Source: Bacteroidia bacterium
Lineage (GTDB): Bacteria > Bacteroidota > Bacteroidia > B-17B0 > Aurantibacillaceae
DNA length: 64,000 bases
Direction of reading: 5' to 3'
NCBI GenBank assembly: GCA_026003255.1
Contig: BPGX01000002.1
Span: forward strand, 450,330 to 514,329
Every line of letters starts with the position of its first letter. Within the stretch, counting starts at the first letter, position 1. Shown piece after piece: positions 43,115 to 53,480 of the stretch. Made by a program: the position numbers and the translations under genes. The notes below the pieces were generated by a model. It was not told the DNA's origin, made no database searches, and saw nothing but the letters and a program-made list of their open reading frames with translations.

Positions 43115-45493
43115 ATGAAAAAAGCCGTATTTCTCATCTTATTCTTTTGCTCATTCCAGAACCTCTTTTCCCAAAACCAAATGAAATTGGACTCCCTTCT
43201 CACTGCCCTGAAAAAATGGGAAGGCAAAAGCGGAACAGAAGCCGATACCAATGTGTATAATTGTTATTACAAGATTGGAGTACAATTTCAAGAATCTGAT
43301 CCCGATACAGCTATTTATTTACTGAACAGAAGCATCGAAAGGGCAAAAAAACTCAATGACAAAATTCGTGAAGCAGAAAGTGTAAGACAACAAGGTTGGT
43401 GTTATTATGTAAAAGGGGATTATGAGGAAGCATTAAAAAAATATGAAGAGAGCATGCAAACCCTTCCGGAGCAGGTAGAGGGGAAAGATAGAATTCGTAA
43501 GCAAAAGGTATATGCCGCCAATCTCGGGAACATTGGGGTTGTTTATGATGATCAAGGCAATTATTCCAGGGCCTTAGAGTATTATTTCAGGGCATTGAAA
43601 ATATGTGAAGAAATCGGAAACAAGCAACGTCAGGCATCCTGTCTCGGAAACATTGGGGGTGTTTATCATGAGCAAGGCAATTACTCCAAAGCATTGGAGT
43701 ATTATTTTAAGGCATCGAAAATCAATGAAGAAATCGGAAACAAGCAACGTCAGGCCAACAATCTCGGAAACATTGGGGGTGTTTATCATGAGCAAGGCAA
43801 TTATTCCAAAGCATTGGAGTATTATTTCAAGGCATTGAAAATCAATGAAGAAATCGGAAACAAGCGAAGTCAGGCCAACAATCTCGGAAACATTGGGGGT
43901 GTTTATCATGACCAAGGCAATTATTCCAAAGCATTGGAGTATTATTTTAAGGCATTGAAAATAAATGAAGAAATCGGGAACAAGAAAGGTCAGGCCAACA
44001 ATCTCGGAAACATTGGGGGTGTTTATCATGAGCAAGGCAATTATTCCAAAGCATTGGAGTATTATTTCAAGGCATTGAAAATCAATGAAGAAATCGGAAA
44101 CAAGCGAAGTCAGGCCAACAATCTCGGAAACATTGGGGGTGTTTATCATGACCAAGGCAATTATTCCAAAGCATTGGAGTATTATTTTAAGGCATTGAAA
44201 ATAAATGAAGAAATCGGGAACAAGAAAGGTCAGGCCATCAATCTCGGAAACATTGGGGCATTATACATCCAACAAAAAAAATACAAAGAAGCGAAACCAT
44301 ATCTAAAACAAGCTATTTTAATCGGAGAAGAATTGCATATTATTTATCATCTGGAAGGTTTTTATAATTCTTTATCCGACCTTTATATCCAAACCGGTCG
44401 TTACAAGGAAGCGCTGGAGGCATACAAAAAACATGTTATGCACAAAGACAGTGTCAATAGCGAACAAAATCGTAAAGCCCTTGCCACCAAGGAAATCCAA
44501 TACCTGTTTGAAAAAAAACAAGCCGAAGAACAAGCCAAACACGAACAGGAAATTTTAAAAAGAGAAGCCAAAGAAAAACAACAACAATTGTATCTTTACC
44601 TTGCTGGCTCTATATCCCTTGCTATTCTTATCATTCTCGGTATCGTCTTTAAATCCCTGCAATCTACCAAACGTCAAAAGAAAATCATCGAACAAGCCAG
44701 AGATGAAATAGCCGTCCAGAAGAAAATCGTGGAAGAAAAGAATAAGGATATTCTGGACAGTATCAATTACGCCAAATGCATTCAGGAAGCCATTTTACCG
44801 CATCCCAACAAATGGAAACAGCTTTTACCGGAAAGCTTTATTTTATATTTACCAAAAGACATAGTAGCAGGTGACTTTTACTGGTTGGAAGAAACAGACC
44901 AATACATCTATGTCGCTGCCTGCGATTGTACAGGACACGGAGTACCCGGCGCAATGGTAAGCGTAGTATGTAGTAATGCTTTAACTCGTGCCGTATTGGA
45001 AGAAAAACTCATTGAAACCAATCAAATTTTAGACAGAGTAAGAGAAATCGTCATAGAAAAACTCAGCGGAAGTGATGAGAAAATCAGGGACGGAATGGAT
45101 GTGTGTTTGGTAAGAATCAACAAACAAAACCGAAAGCAAATCCAATATAGCGGAGCCAATCGTCCTTTGTATATTGCAGAGAACAACACACTCAACGAAA
45201 TCAAAGCCGATAAACAACCCATTGGAAAATACGAAGAAGCGATGCCATTTACAGCACAACAAATTGAGTTATCAGAAAACATTGTTTTATATCTCACCAC
45301 GGATGGCTATGCTGACCAGTTTGGAGGAGAAAAAGGAAAGAAGATAGGCACAAAGCAATTCAAGGAGTTGTTAAGTAGTTTGGTAAACAAAGCCATTGAA
45401 GAACAAAAGAAAACATTAGAAGCATTTTATATTCAATGGCGTGGAGAGGGCTATCAAACAGATGATGTGACAATGTTGGGGTTGAGGGTTTGA
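43115..45493 (+). CDS. TPR protein with SpoIIE/PP2C phosphatase domain, paralog of the 15.8 kb gene
   Basis: 792 residues: signal peptide (VFLILFFCSFQNLFSQ), then TPR repeats. Six consecutive 40-residue units of the form LGNIGGVYHEQGNYSKALEY are almost identical, which is unusual. They are followed by more divergent TPRs, a membrane segment (LAGSISLAILIILGIVF), a coiled coil and a SpoIIE domain with DIVAGDFYWLEE, CDCTGHGVPGAM and LTTDGYADQFGG. The C-terminal half is nearly the same as in the 15839-18130 protein. Likely a membrane phosphatase whose TPR sensor has been expanded by recent duplication. Confidence 0.88.
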   Translation: MKKAVFLILFFCSFQNLFSQNQMKLDSLLTALKKWEGKSGTEADTNVYNCYYKIGVQFQESDPDTAIYLLNRSIERAKKLNDKIREAESVRQQGWCYYVKGDYEEALKKYEESMQTLPEQVEGKDRIRKQKVYAANLGNIGVVYDDQGNYSRALEYYFRALKICEEIGNKQRQASCLGNIGGVYHEQGNYSKALEYYFKASKINEEIGNKQRQANNLGNIGGVYHEQGNYSKALEYYFKALKINEEIGNKRSQANNLGNIGGVYHDQGNYSKALEYYFKALKINEEIGNKKGQANNLGNIGGVYHEQGNYSKALEYYFKALKINEEIGNKRSQANNLGNIGGVYHDQGNYSKALEYYFKALKINEEIGNKKGQAINLGNIGALYIQQKKYKEAKPYLKQAILIGEELHIIYHLEGFYNSLSDLYIQTGRYKEALEAYKKHVMHKDSVNSEQNRKALATKEIQYLFEKKQAEEQAKHEQEILKREAKEKQQQLYLYLAGSISLAILIILGIVFKSLQSTKRQKKIIEQARDEIAVQKKIVEEKNKDILDSINYAKCIQEAILPHPNKWKQLLPESFILYLPKDIVAGDFYWLEETDQYIYVAACDCTGHGVPGAMVSVVCSNALTRAVLEEKLIETNQILDRVREIVIEKLSGSDEKIRDGMDVCLVRINKQNRKQIQYSGANRPLYIAENNTLNEIKADKQPIGKYEEAMPFTAQQIELSENIVLYLTTDGYADQFGGEKGKKIGTKQFKELLSSLVNKAIEEQKKTLEAFYIQWRGEGYQTDDVTMLGLRV
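43531..44270 (+). repeat. tandem 120-bp TPR-coding repeats with a 240-bp exact duplication
   Basis: About six 120-bp units in frame. Bases 43801-44040 recur at 44041-44280 with identity up to one base near position 44238 (caggccaac becomes caggccatc) and the unit end. Units alternate between two versions (caagcgaagt and caagaaaggt), so the last event copied a pair. Confidence 0.9.
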
Positions 45494-45500
45494 AAAAAGT

Positions 45501-46625
45501 TTAAACAAAAAACTCTCTTGATATTGTATCAACTAATAAAAAACCTTTATTGGACTTTAATGAGAAGTCAGTATTTGTGCTATTAACATTAAAATAATCT
45601 TTGTATAATTGATATTTATTCAGAAAATGTTTTTTGAAAGATTGACCAAACAATTTTTCTATTTCATCTAAATTGCACCCGAAAACAGTTCTTAGCCGTG
45701 TTAAGATGTATTCGTTGAATTGTTGTTGGATATTTAGTGTCTCTTTTTCAAAATATATTTCATGATTCAAAACACGTTTGGCATACAAATAATTATTTGC
45801 GACATTCCATCTTCTTTCGTTATTCCTATAAGAGTGAGCTGACGGACCAAAGCCAAGGTAAGGTTTTTGGAGCCAGTAAGAAGAATTATGTTTAGAAATA
45901 AATCCGGGTTTAGCATAATTTGAAACTTCATAATGACAATAATTATTTTTTTCTAATATCTCCTGAATACTTAAAAACTCATTAATAATTTTTTCTTCAG
46001 ATGATGGTTGAAATTTTTTTGTTCGCAATAAATAATTTAATTTTGTTTTAGGTTCAATGGTAAGTTGATAAGCAGAAATATGTGGTGGAAAAAAATAGAG
46101 TAAATTATTTAAATCACTTAAAAGTTGGTGCGTCGGATAAAATGGAATTCCAAAAATAAAATCAATGGAAAAGTTTTCAAATCCCGCTTGAAGAATAGAT
46201 TGAATGCTCTTAACGGATTGTTCGGCAGTATGATGTCTTCCCATCCACTTTAAAACACCATCATTTAAGGACTGAATACCTAAACTGATTCGATTAAATC
46301 CTAAACTTTGCAAATCCTTCAAATACTGAATAGAAATATCTTCTGGATTACACTCTATAGTCATTTCAATTTTTTTATTCAAAGCATAATGTTGGTATAT
46401 TTGATTTAAAATCGCTTCTAATTGATTTAATGAGAGTATGGAGGGTGTACCACCGCCAAAATAAATTGTTTCAATAGTTGATGTGCTTTCATTTTTTCTT
46501 TCTTCAATTTCCTTGTGTAAAGCCGACAAGACCTTATTTAAGGATTTTTGATTAACAGAAAAATGAAAATCACAATAGGTGCACTTGTGATGACAAAAAG
46601 GGATGTGAATATAAATTCCGATCAT
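45501..46625 (-). CDS. hemW: HemW-type radical SAM protein
   Basis: 374 residues. IYIHIPFCHHKCTYCDFHF gives the C-x3-C-x2-C cluster motif with the extra F of the HemN/HemW group, then ETIYFGGGTPS and NRISLGIQSLNDGVLKWMGRHH. It is shorter than HemN and lacks the additional N-terminal residues required for coproporphyrinogen oxidation, so it is HemW, a heme chaperone. Its downstream end faces the SpoIIE gene, 7 bases apart, without a clear terminator between them. Confidence 0.88.
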   Translation of the reverse strand: MIGIYIHIPFCHHKCTYCDFHFSVNQKSLNKVLSALHKEIEERKNESTSTIETIYFGGGTPSILSLNQLEAILNQIYQHYALNKKIEMTIECNPEDISIQYLKDLQSLGFNRISLGIQSLNDGVLKWMGRHHTAEQSVKSIQSILQAGFENFSIDFIFGIPFYPTHQLLSDLNNLLYFFPPHISAYQLTIEPKTKLNYLLRTKKFQPSSEEKIINEFLSIQEILEKNNYCHYEVSNYAKPGFISKHNSSYWLQKPYLGFGPSAHSYRNNERRWNVANNYLYAKRVLNHEIYFEKETLNIQQQFNEYILTRLRTVFGCNLDEIEKLFGQSFKKHFLNKYQLYKDYFNVNSTNTDFSLKSNKGFLLVDTISREFFV

Positions 46626-46647
46626 TCTTCTTAAACTTTAAAATAAA

Positions 46648-46674
46648 AAAAGCCCCCAATGAAAGAGGGCTTTT
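46648..46674 (-). terminator. intrinsic terminator of the Spy-like gene
   Basis: AAAAGCCC ... GGGCTTTT hairpin with an A run on the left, which is a U tract on the minus strand. It lies 19 bases after the stop and before hemW, so hemW needs its own promoter or readthrough. Confidence 0.75.
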
Positions 46675-46692
46675 AAGCAAACAGGATAATAA

Positions 46693-47097
46693 CTATTTTT
46701 CGTGTTTGTGTTCCATTAATTCTTCTTTTTTCTTTTTCCACAACTCTTGCTGAGCAGGTGTAAGAATGTTATTTACATTGTTGAAAAACTCTTCGTTGAT
46801 TTGTTTCTTTTGGGCTTTCAGGTTTTGTTTTTCTGCCTCATCTTTTGTAGCTTTAATTTTTTCGTTGATAGGTTGTACTTTGTACAATCTATCCATTGCA
46901 AATTTTTTGAATTTGCTTTTTTGTTCGTCATTAAGGGCTAATTCTTTGGCTGCTTTTTCTGTCTGTTTGTTGGCTTTCGCTTCCAGATCTCTTGCAGGGG
47001 TCATTGCATTTTTAGCCGTTGTTTGAGCAGTGCTCATTAAAGGTGTCATTAAACATAACACACTTGCTAAACCTAATACCATTCCTAACTTTTTCAT
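46693..47097 (-). CDS. small Spy/CpxP-like periplasmic protein
   Basis: 134 residues with a signal peptide (MVLGLASVLCLMTPLMSTAQ). The mature part is charged and helical with ELALNDEQKSKFKKFAMDRL and ILTPAQQELWKKKK, the two LTxxQ-like motifs of Spy/CpxP proteins. Family members are small ATP-independent chaperones or metal-stress sensors of the periplasm. Single gene with its own terminator. Confidence 0.65.
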   Translation of the reverse strand: MKKLGMVLGLASVLCLMTPLMSTAQTTAKNAMTPARDLEAKANKQTEKAAKELALNDEQKSKFKKFAMDRLYKVQPINEKIKATKDEAEKQNLKAQKKQINEEFFNNVNNILTPAQQELWKKKKEELMEHKHEK

Positions 47098-47174
47098 AGT
47101 TTTTTGTTTTATTTATGCTGCAAATATAAGTAAAAACTTTTAAAAGTTCTTGTTTTTTATTCTCAAAAATAAAA

Positions 47175-47207
47175 TTTTTTAAAAAAGAATAAAAAAATGT
47201 ACTTTTG
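47175..47207 (+). promoter_or_regulatory. sucC promoter
   Basis: TTTTTT, 19 bases, then TACTTTTG (47200-47207), a perfect -7 box. The start codon is 33 bases downstream. Confidence 0.55.
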
Positions 47208-47239
47208 AGCCGACTAAAAAAATGTAATTTTTTTATTGT

Positions 47240-48432
47240 ATGAACTTACATGAATATCAAGGCAAACAAATTTTAAAATCCTTTGGAGTAGCCGTACAAG
47301 AAGGTGTAGTGGCTGAAACAATAGAACAAGCCATTAAAGGATATGAAGAAATCAAAACAAAATATAATTCACCAATAGCAGTTGTTAAAGCACAGATTCA
47401 CGCTGGTGGAAGAGGGAAAGGCGGTGGAGTAAAGGTGGCAAAAAATTTAGAAGAATTAAAAGAAAAAGCATCTGCCATTTTAGGTATGCAATTAGTAACA
47501 CCTCAAACAGGTCCGAAGGGCAAAAAAGTTCATAAGATATTAATTGCTCAAGATGTATATTATCCCGGACCCTCATCAACAAAAGAATTTTACATGAGTG
47601 TTTTGTTAGATCGTGCGAAAGGCCGTAATGTAATTATGTACTCTACAGAAGGAGGAATGGAAATAGAAGAAGTAGCAGAAAAAACACCACATCTTATCTG
47701 GAAAGAAGTTGTTGACCCAAAAGTTGGGTTACAGCCCTTTCAAGCCAGAAAAATAGCATTCAATTTAGGGCTATCAGGGAATGCGTTTAAAGAAATGGTA
47801 AACTTTTGTTCAAAAATTATACAAGGCCTACGAAAATATTGACGCCAGTTTGTTTGAAATCAACCCATTGCTTGAAAACATCAGATGATAAAATCATTGC
47901 TGTTGATGCTAAGGTTGTTTTAGACGATAATGGATTATATCGCCATCCGGATTTAGCCGCAATGCGAGACGTTTTAGAAGAAGATCCAACTGAAGTAGAA
48001 GCTAAAGCAGCAGGATTAAACTACGTGAAATTGGATGGTAATGTGGGTTGTATGGTGAACGGCGCAGGATTAGCCATGGCTACCATGGATATTATTAAAC
48101 TTTCCGGCGGAGAACCGGCCAACTTTTTGGATGTTGGAGGAACAGCTAATGCAGAAAGAGTAGAAAAAGCGTTTAGAATTATTTTGAAAGACCCCAATGT
48201 AAAAGCAATCCTTATAAATATCTTTGGAGGCATTGTAAGATGCGACAGAGTAGCGCAAGGAATTGTTGATGCTTATAAAAACTTAGGAAACATTCCTGTT
48301 CCAATAATAGTTCGCCTTCAGGGTACCAATGCAGAACAAGCCAAACAATTGATAGATGCTTCTGGACTGAAAGTATATTCTGCTATTGAATTACAAGAAG
48401 CGGCTGACTTAGTAAAAAAACTCATAAAATAA
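47240..48432 (+). CDS. sucC: succinyl-CoA synthetase beta subunit (two frameshifts)
   Basis: [33 protein letters not shown] and [16 protein letters not shown] begin a normal SucC. The frame breaks at about 47806 (an extra T in the T run of aacttttgtt) and again at about 47873 (an extra G in cttgaaaac), with family sequence continuing in the third frame between: [22 protein letters not shown]. It then resumes as [19 protein letters not shown] and ends with [16 protein letters not shown]. Converts succinyl-CoA with ADP/GDP in the TCA cycle. sucD is not next to it. Sequence error is more likely than gene loss. Confidence 0.88.
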
Positions 48433-48437
48433 ATAAT

Positions 48438-49349
48438 ATGAAGCTAAAATTTCTTTTAGTAACTTCTTCAGTTATCCTTGCCTTATTAAATTTTTCATGT
48501 TCGGGAGATAAAACAGAAGAAGAGATTACAAATGTTGTTGATAGTTCCCAAACAAACTCAAATCAAGATGAATTGACTTCCAATTACGAAACTTTTTTTC
48601 AGGTTCCTTCTCCTGGAGAAATGCTTTCTTTTATTAAATCCGTTGGTAAAAGAGATAAAAGCAAATTAAACATATTAAACGCAGTTGAAAATATAAATAA
48701 ATACACGGATAATAAGTCCAAAGCATTAAATTTTGGTATTTATTCTACAGATTTGAGTTATTGCAGCATATTTAATATGGGTGCTGAATCTATTAAGTAT
48801 TTCAAGGTGGTGAAACAGTTAGGAGACCAGTTAGGATTATCTTCTACTATTAAGCCAGAAATATTGGCAAGAATAGAGAAAAACATAGATAATACAGATT
48901 CTTTAAGTATTATTACAGATGACTTGTATTATTCCAGTTTTGAAACATTAGACGAAAGTAAACAAGGGCATACTCTGGCACTTGTTGTTGCTGGTGGTTG
49001 GTTAGAGAGCGTGTACATTGCCATTAATATGGTAGATAAATTTCAATCTAATAGTCCTGTTGTGCAAAGAATTGCCGATCAGAAGTATACATTAGAAAAC
49101 CTTATTGAATTCTTGAAAAAACACGAAGGAGATTCTGAGGATGTAAAGCAAGTAAAATCGGACATGGAAAATTTAATGCAGGTATTTAACTTATTGAAGG
49201 AAGAAAAACTTTCTGATACTAAAATAGAGCAAAGTGGAGATAAAAAGTTAATTGGAGGTGGGATTAATCTGGTAATTGATGAAAAATTATTCAATGAAAT
49301 AAAAACAAAGGTTACTAATTTGCGTCAAGCATATACTCAAAACAAATAA
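48438..49349 (+). CDS. lipoprotein of unknown function
   Basis: 303 residues with a lipobox (LALLNFSCSGD), then an acidic stretch and a helical body. SPGEMLSFIKSVGKRDKSKLNILN, LNFGIYSTDLSYCSIFNMGAESIKYFK and LVVAGGWLESVYIAINMVDKF look like a conserved Bacteroidota lipoprotein family without a known function. It follows sucC by 5 bases and precedes another secreted protein gene by 11 bases. Confidence 0.65.
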   Translation: MKLKFLLVTSSVILALLNFSCSGDKTEEEITNVVDSSQTNSNQDELTSNYETFFQVPSPGEMLSFIKSVGKRDKSKLNILNAVENINKYTDNKSKALNFGIYSTDLSYCSIFNMGAESIKYFKVVKQLGDQLGLSSTIKPEILARIEKNIDNTDSLSIITDDLYYSSFETLDESKQGHTLALVVAGGWLESVYIAINMVDKFQSNSPVVQRIADQKYTLENLIEFLKKHEGDSEDVKQVKSDMENLMQVFNLLKEEKLSDTKIEQSGDKKLIGGGINLVIDEKLFNEIKTKVTNLRQAYTQNK

Positions 49350-49360
49350 ATTTTACTACT

Positions 49361-49873
49361 ATGAAAAAATTATCCATAATAATAGTATTAATCTCTATTT
49401 CGACTTCTTTTGCTCAAAAGAAAAGAGAACTTGTTTCACAAGCTACGGTTTGCGGACAATTTCATAAAAAATATTGTAAATTAGATAAAGAAAAGGGTGA
49501 AAAATGGGAATATAATTCACAAAGCAGAAGCGGCTTATTCTCACAAGGTATGAATTCAAAAATTCGTTGTGTCATATACAAAGGCATGGACTATAGAATG
49601 ACCCTCTGTGCTGAAACAGCATTAGGAGATAAATTAAACTTTAAAATTTACGATGCTAAAACCAATGAGCTTTTATTTGATAATGCCTCTGCTGAAAATA
49701 CTCAGGTGTTTGAATTTCAAAGTGCCACTACCCGACCCATCATCATTGAAGTATTCGTACCTGAAGGAGCTACTGAATCTGATAATTCTGGATTAAAAGC
49801 AAAAGATGCCGCTTGTTTAGGGTTATTAATAGAGCATAAAAAAACAGATATTCAGGGCTTTAGCAAGTATTAA
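49361..49873 (+). CDS. small secreted protein of unknown function
   Basis: 170 residues with a signal peptide (LSIIIVLISISTSFAQ). The mature part has cysteine pairs (VCGQFHKKYCKL, MTLCAETAL, KDAACLGLL) and beta-rich blocks; no family recognised. Cotranscribed with the preceding lipoprotein gene and followed by a strong terminator. Confidence 0.6.
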   Translation: MKKLSIIIVLISISTSFAQKKRELVSQATVCGQFHKKYCKLDKEKGEKWEYNSQSRSGLFSQGMNSKIRCVIYKGMDYRMTLCAETALGDKLNFKIYDAKTNELLFDNASAENTQVFEFQSATTRPIIIEVFVPEGATESDNSGLKAKDAACLGLLIEHKKTDIQGFSKY

Positions 49874-49900
49874 TAAACTTTTACAATGATAAATTACATT

Positions 49901-49940
49901 AAAATCCCGTCCGTTTTTAGCAACGTACGGGATTTTTATT
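49901..49940 (+). terminator. intrinsic terminator after the secreted protein gene
   Basis: AAAATCCCGT and ACGGGATTTT form a 10-bp stem followed by a T tract; it could act in both directions. Confidence 0.8.
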
Positions 49941-49958
49941 TTAATATACTCTAATTTT

Positions 49959-50774
49959 ATGAACACTATAAAAGAATATAAAAAAATTACAACTCATGCC
50001 TTGTATGAGATGAAAGAAGCAGGTATAAAAATATCCATGCTTACCGCGTATGACTATACGATGGCCAAAATTATTGACAGATCTGGAATTGATGTGATTC
50101 TAGTTGGGGATTCGGCTAGTAATGTAATGGCTGGACATGAAACCACGTTGCCTATTACGCTTGATCAAATGATTTATCACGCTTCTTCTGTTGTAAGAGC
50201 AGTTAAACGTGCTTTAATAGTAGTGGATTTGCCGTTTGGAACATATCAGGGAAATTCAAAAGAGGCATTGAACTCTGCTATACGAATTATGAAAGAAAGT
50301 GGGGCGCACGCTGTAAAAATGGAAGGAGGAATCAATATCAAAGAAAGCGTGGAACGAATTTTGTCTGCTGGAATACCGGTAATGGGACATTTGGGGCTTG
50401 TTCCTCAATCTATTTACAAATTTGGAACGTATGAAGTAAGAGCCCGGGAAGAAGCAGAAGCTAATCAATTATACGAAGATGCTATTTTATTGGAAAAATT
50501 GGGATGCTTTGCAATTGTATTAGAAAAAATCCCGGCAGAATTAGGAAAAAAAGTGTCCTCAACTCTGAAAATTCCAGTCATTGGAATAGGTGCCGGAAAA
50601 TACGTAGATGGTCAGGTACTGGTTACGCACGATATGTTAGGAATGACCACTGAATTTAGTCCCAGATTTTTAAGACGCTATGCAAATTTGAATGAAATTA
50701 TGACCAAGGCATTTCAGCAATATATTAGTGATGTTAAAAACGGTGATTTTCCCAGTGAAAAAGAACAGTATTAA
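49959..50774 (+). CDS. panB: 3-methyl-2-oxobutanoate hydroxymethyltransferase
   Basis: 271 residues. [66 protein letters not shown] and [26 protein letters not shown] are PanB blocks, including the Mg-binding D of VGDS. It makes ketopantoate for coenzyme A. Its own leader follows the terminator by 19 bases. Confidence 0.94.
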   Translation: MNTIKEYKKITTHALYEMKEAGIKISMLTAYDYTMAKIIDRSGIDVILVGDSASNVMAGHETTLPITLDQMIYHASSVVRAVKRALIVVDLPFGTYQGNSKEALNSAIRIMKESGAHAVKMEGGINIKESVERILSAGIPVMGHLGLVPQSIYKFGTYEVRAREEAEANQLYEDAILLEKLGCFAIVLEKIPAELGKKVSSTLKIPVIGIGAGKYVDGQVLVTHDMLGMTTEFSPRFLRRYANLNEIMTKAFQQYISDVKNGDFPSEKEQY

Positions 50775-50892
50775 CAATTTTATATTATTGAAAATCAACA
50801 ACTTATAACAAATCGTGCTATTTTTTAGACCAAAGGAAAATCTTTATAGAAACAATAATTGGTAAATTTAAGCCCACAAAAAAATAATTACT

Positions 50893-51963
50893 ATGGAAAC
50901 AAAAACTTCTAAACCTGATGTGATTGAATTGTTAGGAGACAAAGCATCGTATTATTTGGAACACGTATGTAAAGGCATTCCAAAAGAACAATTAATGTTA
51001 CCCGGAAAAAAATTTGTAGACGAATCGTTTGGATTGTCTAATAGAAGTCCACAAGTTTTAAGAAGTTTACAACAAATCTATAATACAGGTAGATTAGCAG
51101 GAACTGGGTATATGAGTATTTTACCGGTAGACCAGGGTATTGAACATAGTGCCGGCGCCTCTTTTGCACCCAATCCTATTTATTTTGACCCGGAAAATAT
51201 TGTGAAGTTGGCTATTGAAGGTGGATGCAATGCGGTGGCTTCTACTTTTGGTGTCCTGGCTTCCGTGTCCAGAAAATATGCCCATAAAATTCCTTTCATT
51301 GTAAAAATAAATCACAATGAATTCTTGACTTACCCTAATAAATACGACCAAATTTTATTTGGAACTGTAAAAGAAGCATGGAACCTTGGTGCAGTGGCAG
51401 TGGGTGCAACAATTTATTTTGGTTCACCAGAATCTTCCCGACAAATTGTGGAAATTGCGGAAGCATTTGAATATGCCCATGAATTAGGAATGGCAACAGT
51501 ATTATGGTGTTATTTGAGAAATTCCGGATTCAAAAAAGATGGAGTAGATTATCATACTTCTGCAGATTTGACTGGACAAGCCAACCATATTGGTGTAACT
51601 ATTCAAGCTGATATCATTAAACAAAAACTTCCAACGAATAATGGCGGTTATACAGCACTTAATTTTGGCAAGACACATCCAAAAGTATATTCAGAACTTA
51701 CAACCGATCATCCTATTGATTTATGTCGCTATCAGGTAGCCAATTGTTATATGGGAAGAGTTGGATTAATTAACAGTGGTGGTGAAAGTAAAGGTGCAAC
51801 GGACTTACAGGAAGCCGTATTTACAGCAGTTATCAATAAAAGAGCAGGTGGACAAGGATTAATATCTGGTAGAAAGGCCTTCCAGAAACCCATGAAAGAA
51901 GGGGTGCAAATCCTCAATGCTATTCAAGATGTTTACTTAAACAAAAAAATCACCATCGCATAA
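50893..51963 (+). CDS. fbaB: class I fructose-bisphosphate aldolase (FbaB/DhnA type)
   Basis: 356 residues. [58 protein letters not shown] and [13 protein letters not shown] match the archaeal-type class I aldolase. Schiff-base lysine probably in the HNEF/GATIYF region. Reversible aldol step of glycolysis and gluconeogenesis. It is followed 10 bases later by accD, so probably cotranscribed. Confidence 0.88.
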   Translation: METKTSKPDVIELLGDKASYYLEHVCKGIPKEQLMLPGKKFVDESFGLSNRSPQVLRSLQQIYNTGRLAGTGYMSILPVDQGIEHSAGASFAPNPIYFDPENIVKLAIEGGCNAVASTFGVLASVSRKYAHKIPFIVKINHNEFLTYPNKYDQILFGTVKEAWNLGAVAVGATIYFGSPESSRQIVEIAEAFEYAHELGMATVLWCYLRNSGFKKDGVDYHTSADLTGQANHIGVTIQADIIKQKLPTNNGGYTALNFGKTHPKVYSELTTDHPIDLCRYQVANCYMGRVGLINSGGESKGATDLQEAVFTAVINKRAGGQGLISGRKAFQKPMKEGVQILNAIQDVYLNKKITIA

Positions 51964-51973
51964 ATTCAAAGCA

Positions 51974-52852
51974 ATGGAAGTAGAAGTTCAAACACAAACA
52001 CAATCTATGAGCTGGTTCAAAAGAATTAAAGAAGGCATTACTACCTCAACAAGAGAGAAAAAAGAAACCCCGGAAGGATTGTGGTATAAATGCCCGTCCT
52101 GTAAAAAAATAACTACAACTCAGGACCATGCTAAAAACGCTTATGTTTGTGAAAATTGTGGTTATCATGAACGAATAGGCAGCGCAGAATATTTTAGTTT
52201 ACTCTTTGATGATGGACAATTCATGGAATTGTTTGATAACATTGTAAGTGACGACCCTTTGAATTTTGAAGACACTAAAAAATACACCGAACGATTGAAA
52301 GAAGCACAAGAAAAAACAAAACTAAAAGATGCTATTAGAGTAGGATTTGGAAAAGTAAGCGAACATGATGTTGTAATTGCAGCAATGGATTTTAATTTTA
52401 TTGGCGGGTCAATGGGTTCGGTAGTGGGAGAAAAAATTGCCCGTGCTGTTGACTTTTGTATTAAAACCAACTCACCTCTTTTGATTATTTCCAAATCCGG
52501 TGGAGCCAGAATGATGGAAGCCCCCTTTTCTTTAATGCAAATGGCTAAAACCTCTGCTAAATTGTATCAACTGGCACAACATAAAATACCATATATTTCT
52601 TTGTTGACCGACCCAACCACTGGTGGCGTTACTGCAAGTTATGCTATGCTTGGAGATTTGAATATTGCGGAACCTGGGGCTTTAATTGGCTTTGCAGGCC
52701 CAAGAGTTGTAAAAGAAACCATTGGTAAAGACCTGCCAAAAGGTTTTCAAACGGCTGAATTTGTCTTAGAACATGGCTTTTTAGATTTAATTGTCTCACG
52801 CACGCAACTGAAAGAAAAACTCTCACAGATATTGAGTTTTTTCAGGAATTAA
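51974..52852 (+). CDS. accD: acetyl-CoA carboxylase carboxyltransferase subunit beta
   Basis: 292 residues. A zinc ribbon ([10 protein letters not shown] ... [11 protein letters not shown]) precedes the crotonase-like carboxyltransferase fold with [86 protein letters not shown]. It transfers carboxyl from biotin to acetyl-CoA with AccA (not in the window) for fatty acid synthesis. Confidence 0.95.
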   Translation: MEVEVQTQTQSMSWFKRIKEGITTSTREKKETPEGLWYKCPSCKKITTTQDHAKNAYVCENCGYHERIGSAEYFSLLFDDGQFMELFDNIVSDDPLNFEDTKKYTERLKEAQEKTKLKDAIRVGFGKVSEHDVVIAAMDFNFIGGSMGSVVGEKIARAVDFCIKTNSPLLIISKSGGARMMEAPFSLMQMAKTSAKLYQLAQHKIPYISLLTDPTTGGVTASYAMLGDLNIAEPGALIGFAGPRVVKETIGKDLPKGFQTAEFVLEHGFLDLIVSRTQLKEKLSQILSFFRN

Positions 52853-52865
52853 AAATAATTTAGTG

Positions 52866-53318
52866 ATGAAAGTTCACTCGGTTGAAGAATATATCAACAG
52901 TTTACCAGAAGATCGAAAAATCGTTATTCAAAACATTCGTCAGGTTATTTTGAAAAATTTACCGGAAGGATTTCAGGAAACGATTAGTTATGGAATGATA
53001 GGGTATGTGGTGCCGCATTCTATTTATCCGAAAGGTTATCATTGTAATCCAAAAGAACCTTTGCCTTTTATAAGTATTGCTTCTCAAAAGGGACACATTG
53101 CCATTTATCATCTAGGTTTATACGCAGACCAAAGTTTAAAGCAATGGTTTACAAATGAGCTTTCTCAACATTCAAAGTCGAAGTTAGATATTGGTAAAAG
53201 CTGCATTCGTTTTAAGAAAATAAATGAAATACCTTATGATTTGATTGGTAAGTTGTGCACTAAAATGAGTGTTCAAAATTGGATAAGTTTATACGAAAAA
53301 GCATTCAATAAGAGATAG
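52866..53318 (+). CDS. DUF1801 family protein
   Basis: 150 residues from the ATG at 52866. VEEYINSLPEDRKIVIQNIRQVILKNLPEGFQETISYGMIGY, then GHIAIYHLGL and SCIRFKKINEIPYDLIGKLC are DUF1801 (YdhG-like) blocks. Function unknown; related folds bind heme or iron. It follows accD by 13 bases and is the last gene of the plus-strand run. Confidence 0.8.
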   Translation: MKVHSVEEYINSLPEDRKIVIQNIRQVILKNLPEGFQETISYGMIGYVVPHSIYPKGYHCNPKEPLPFISIASQKGHIAIYHLGLYADQSLKQWFTNELSQHSKSKLDIGKSCIRFKKINEIPYDLIGKLCTKMSVQNWISLYEKAFNKR

Positions 53319-53480
53319 TACGAAATATCTTCACGAATACATTAATAATTCTTGCATTAGTGGCATATTTAATTAAACAAAGGACATATTTACGAAAATT
53401 TATATTCAATTTTATTAAATGAATTCTGTTCTACCGTAGTAAAAACTTAATGATTTTTTTTAAAGTGAATTAACTCTGTT

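Noticed and set aside
43574-44155. Long open frame on the minus strand across the TPR repeats
   Set aside because: It is a side effect of the 120-bp repeat: each unit copies the same stop-free antisense frame. It has no start context and resembles no protein family.
43531-44270. Regular repeats that could be read as a CRISPR array
   Set aside because: The units are 120 bp, contiguous, in frame and encode TPR motifs; there are no spacers and no cas genes.
50820-50892. fbaB promoter with TAAATTTA as -7 box
   Set aside because: The last base departs from TAnnTTTG and no TTG is found at a suitable distance; not strong enough to list.
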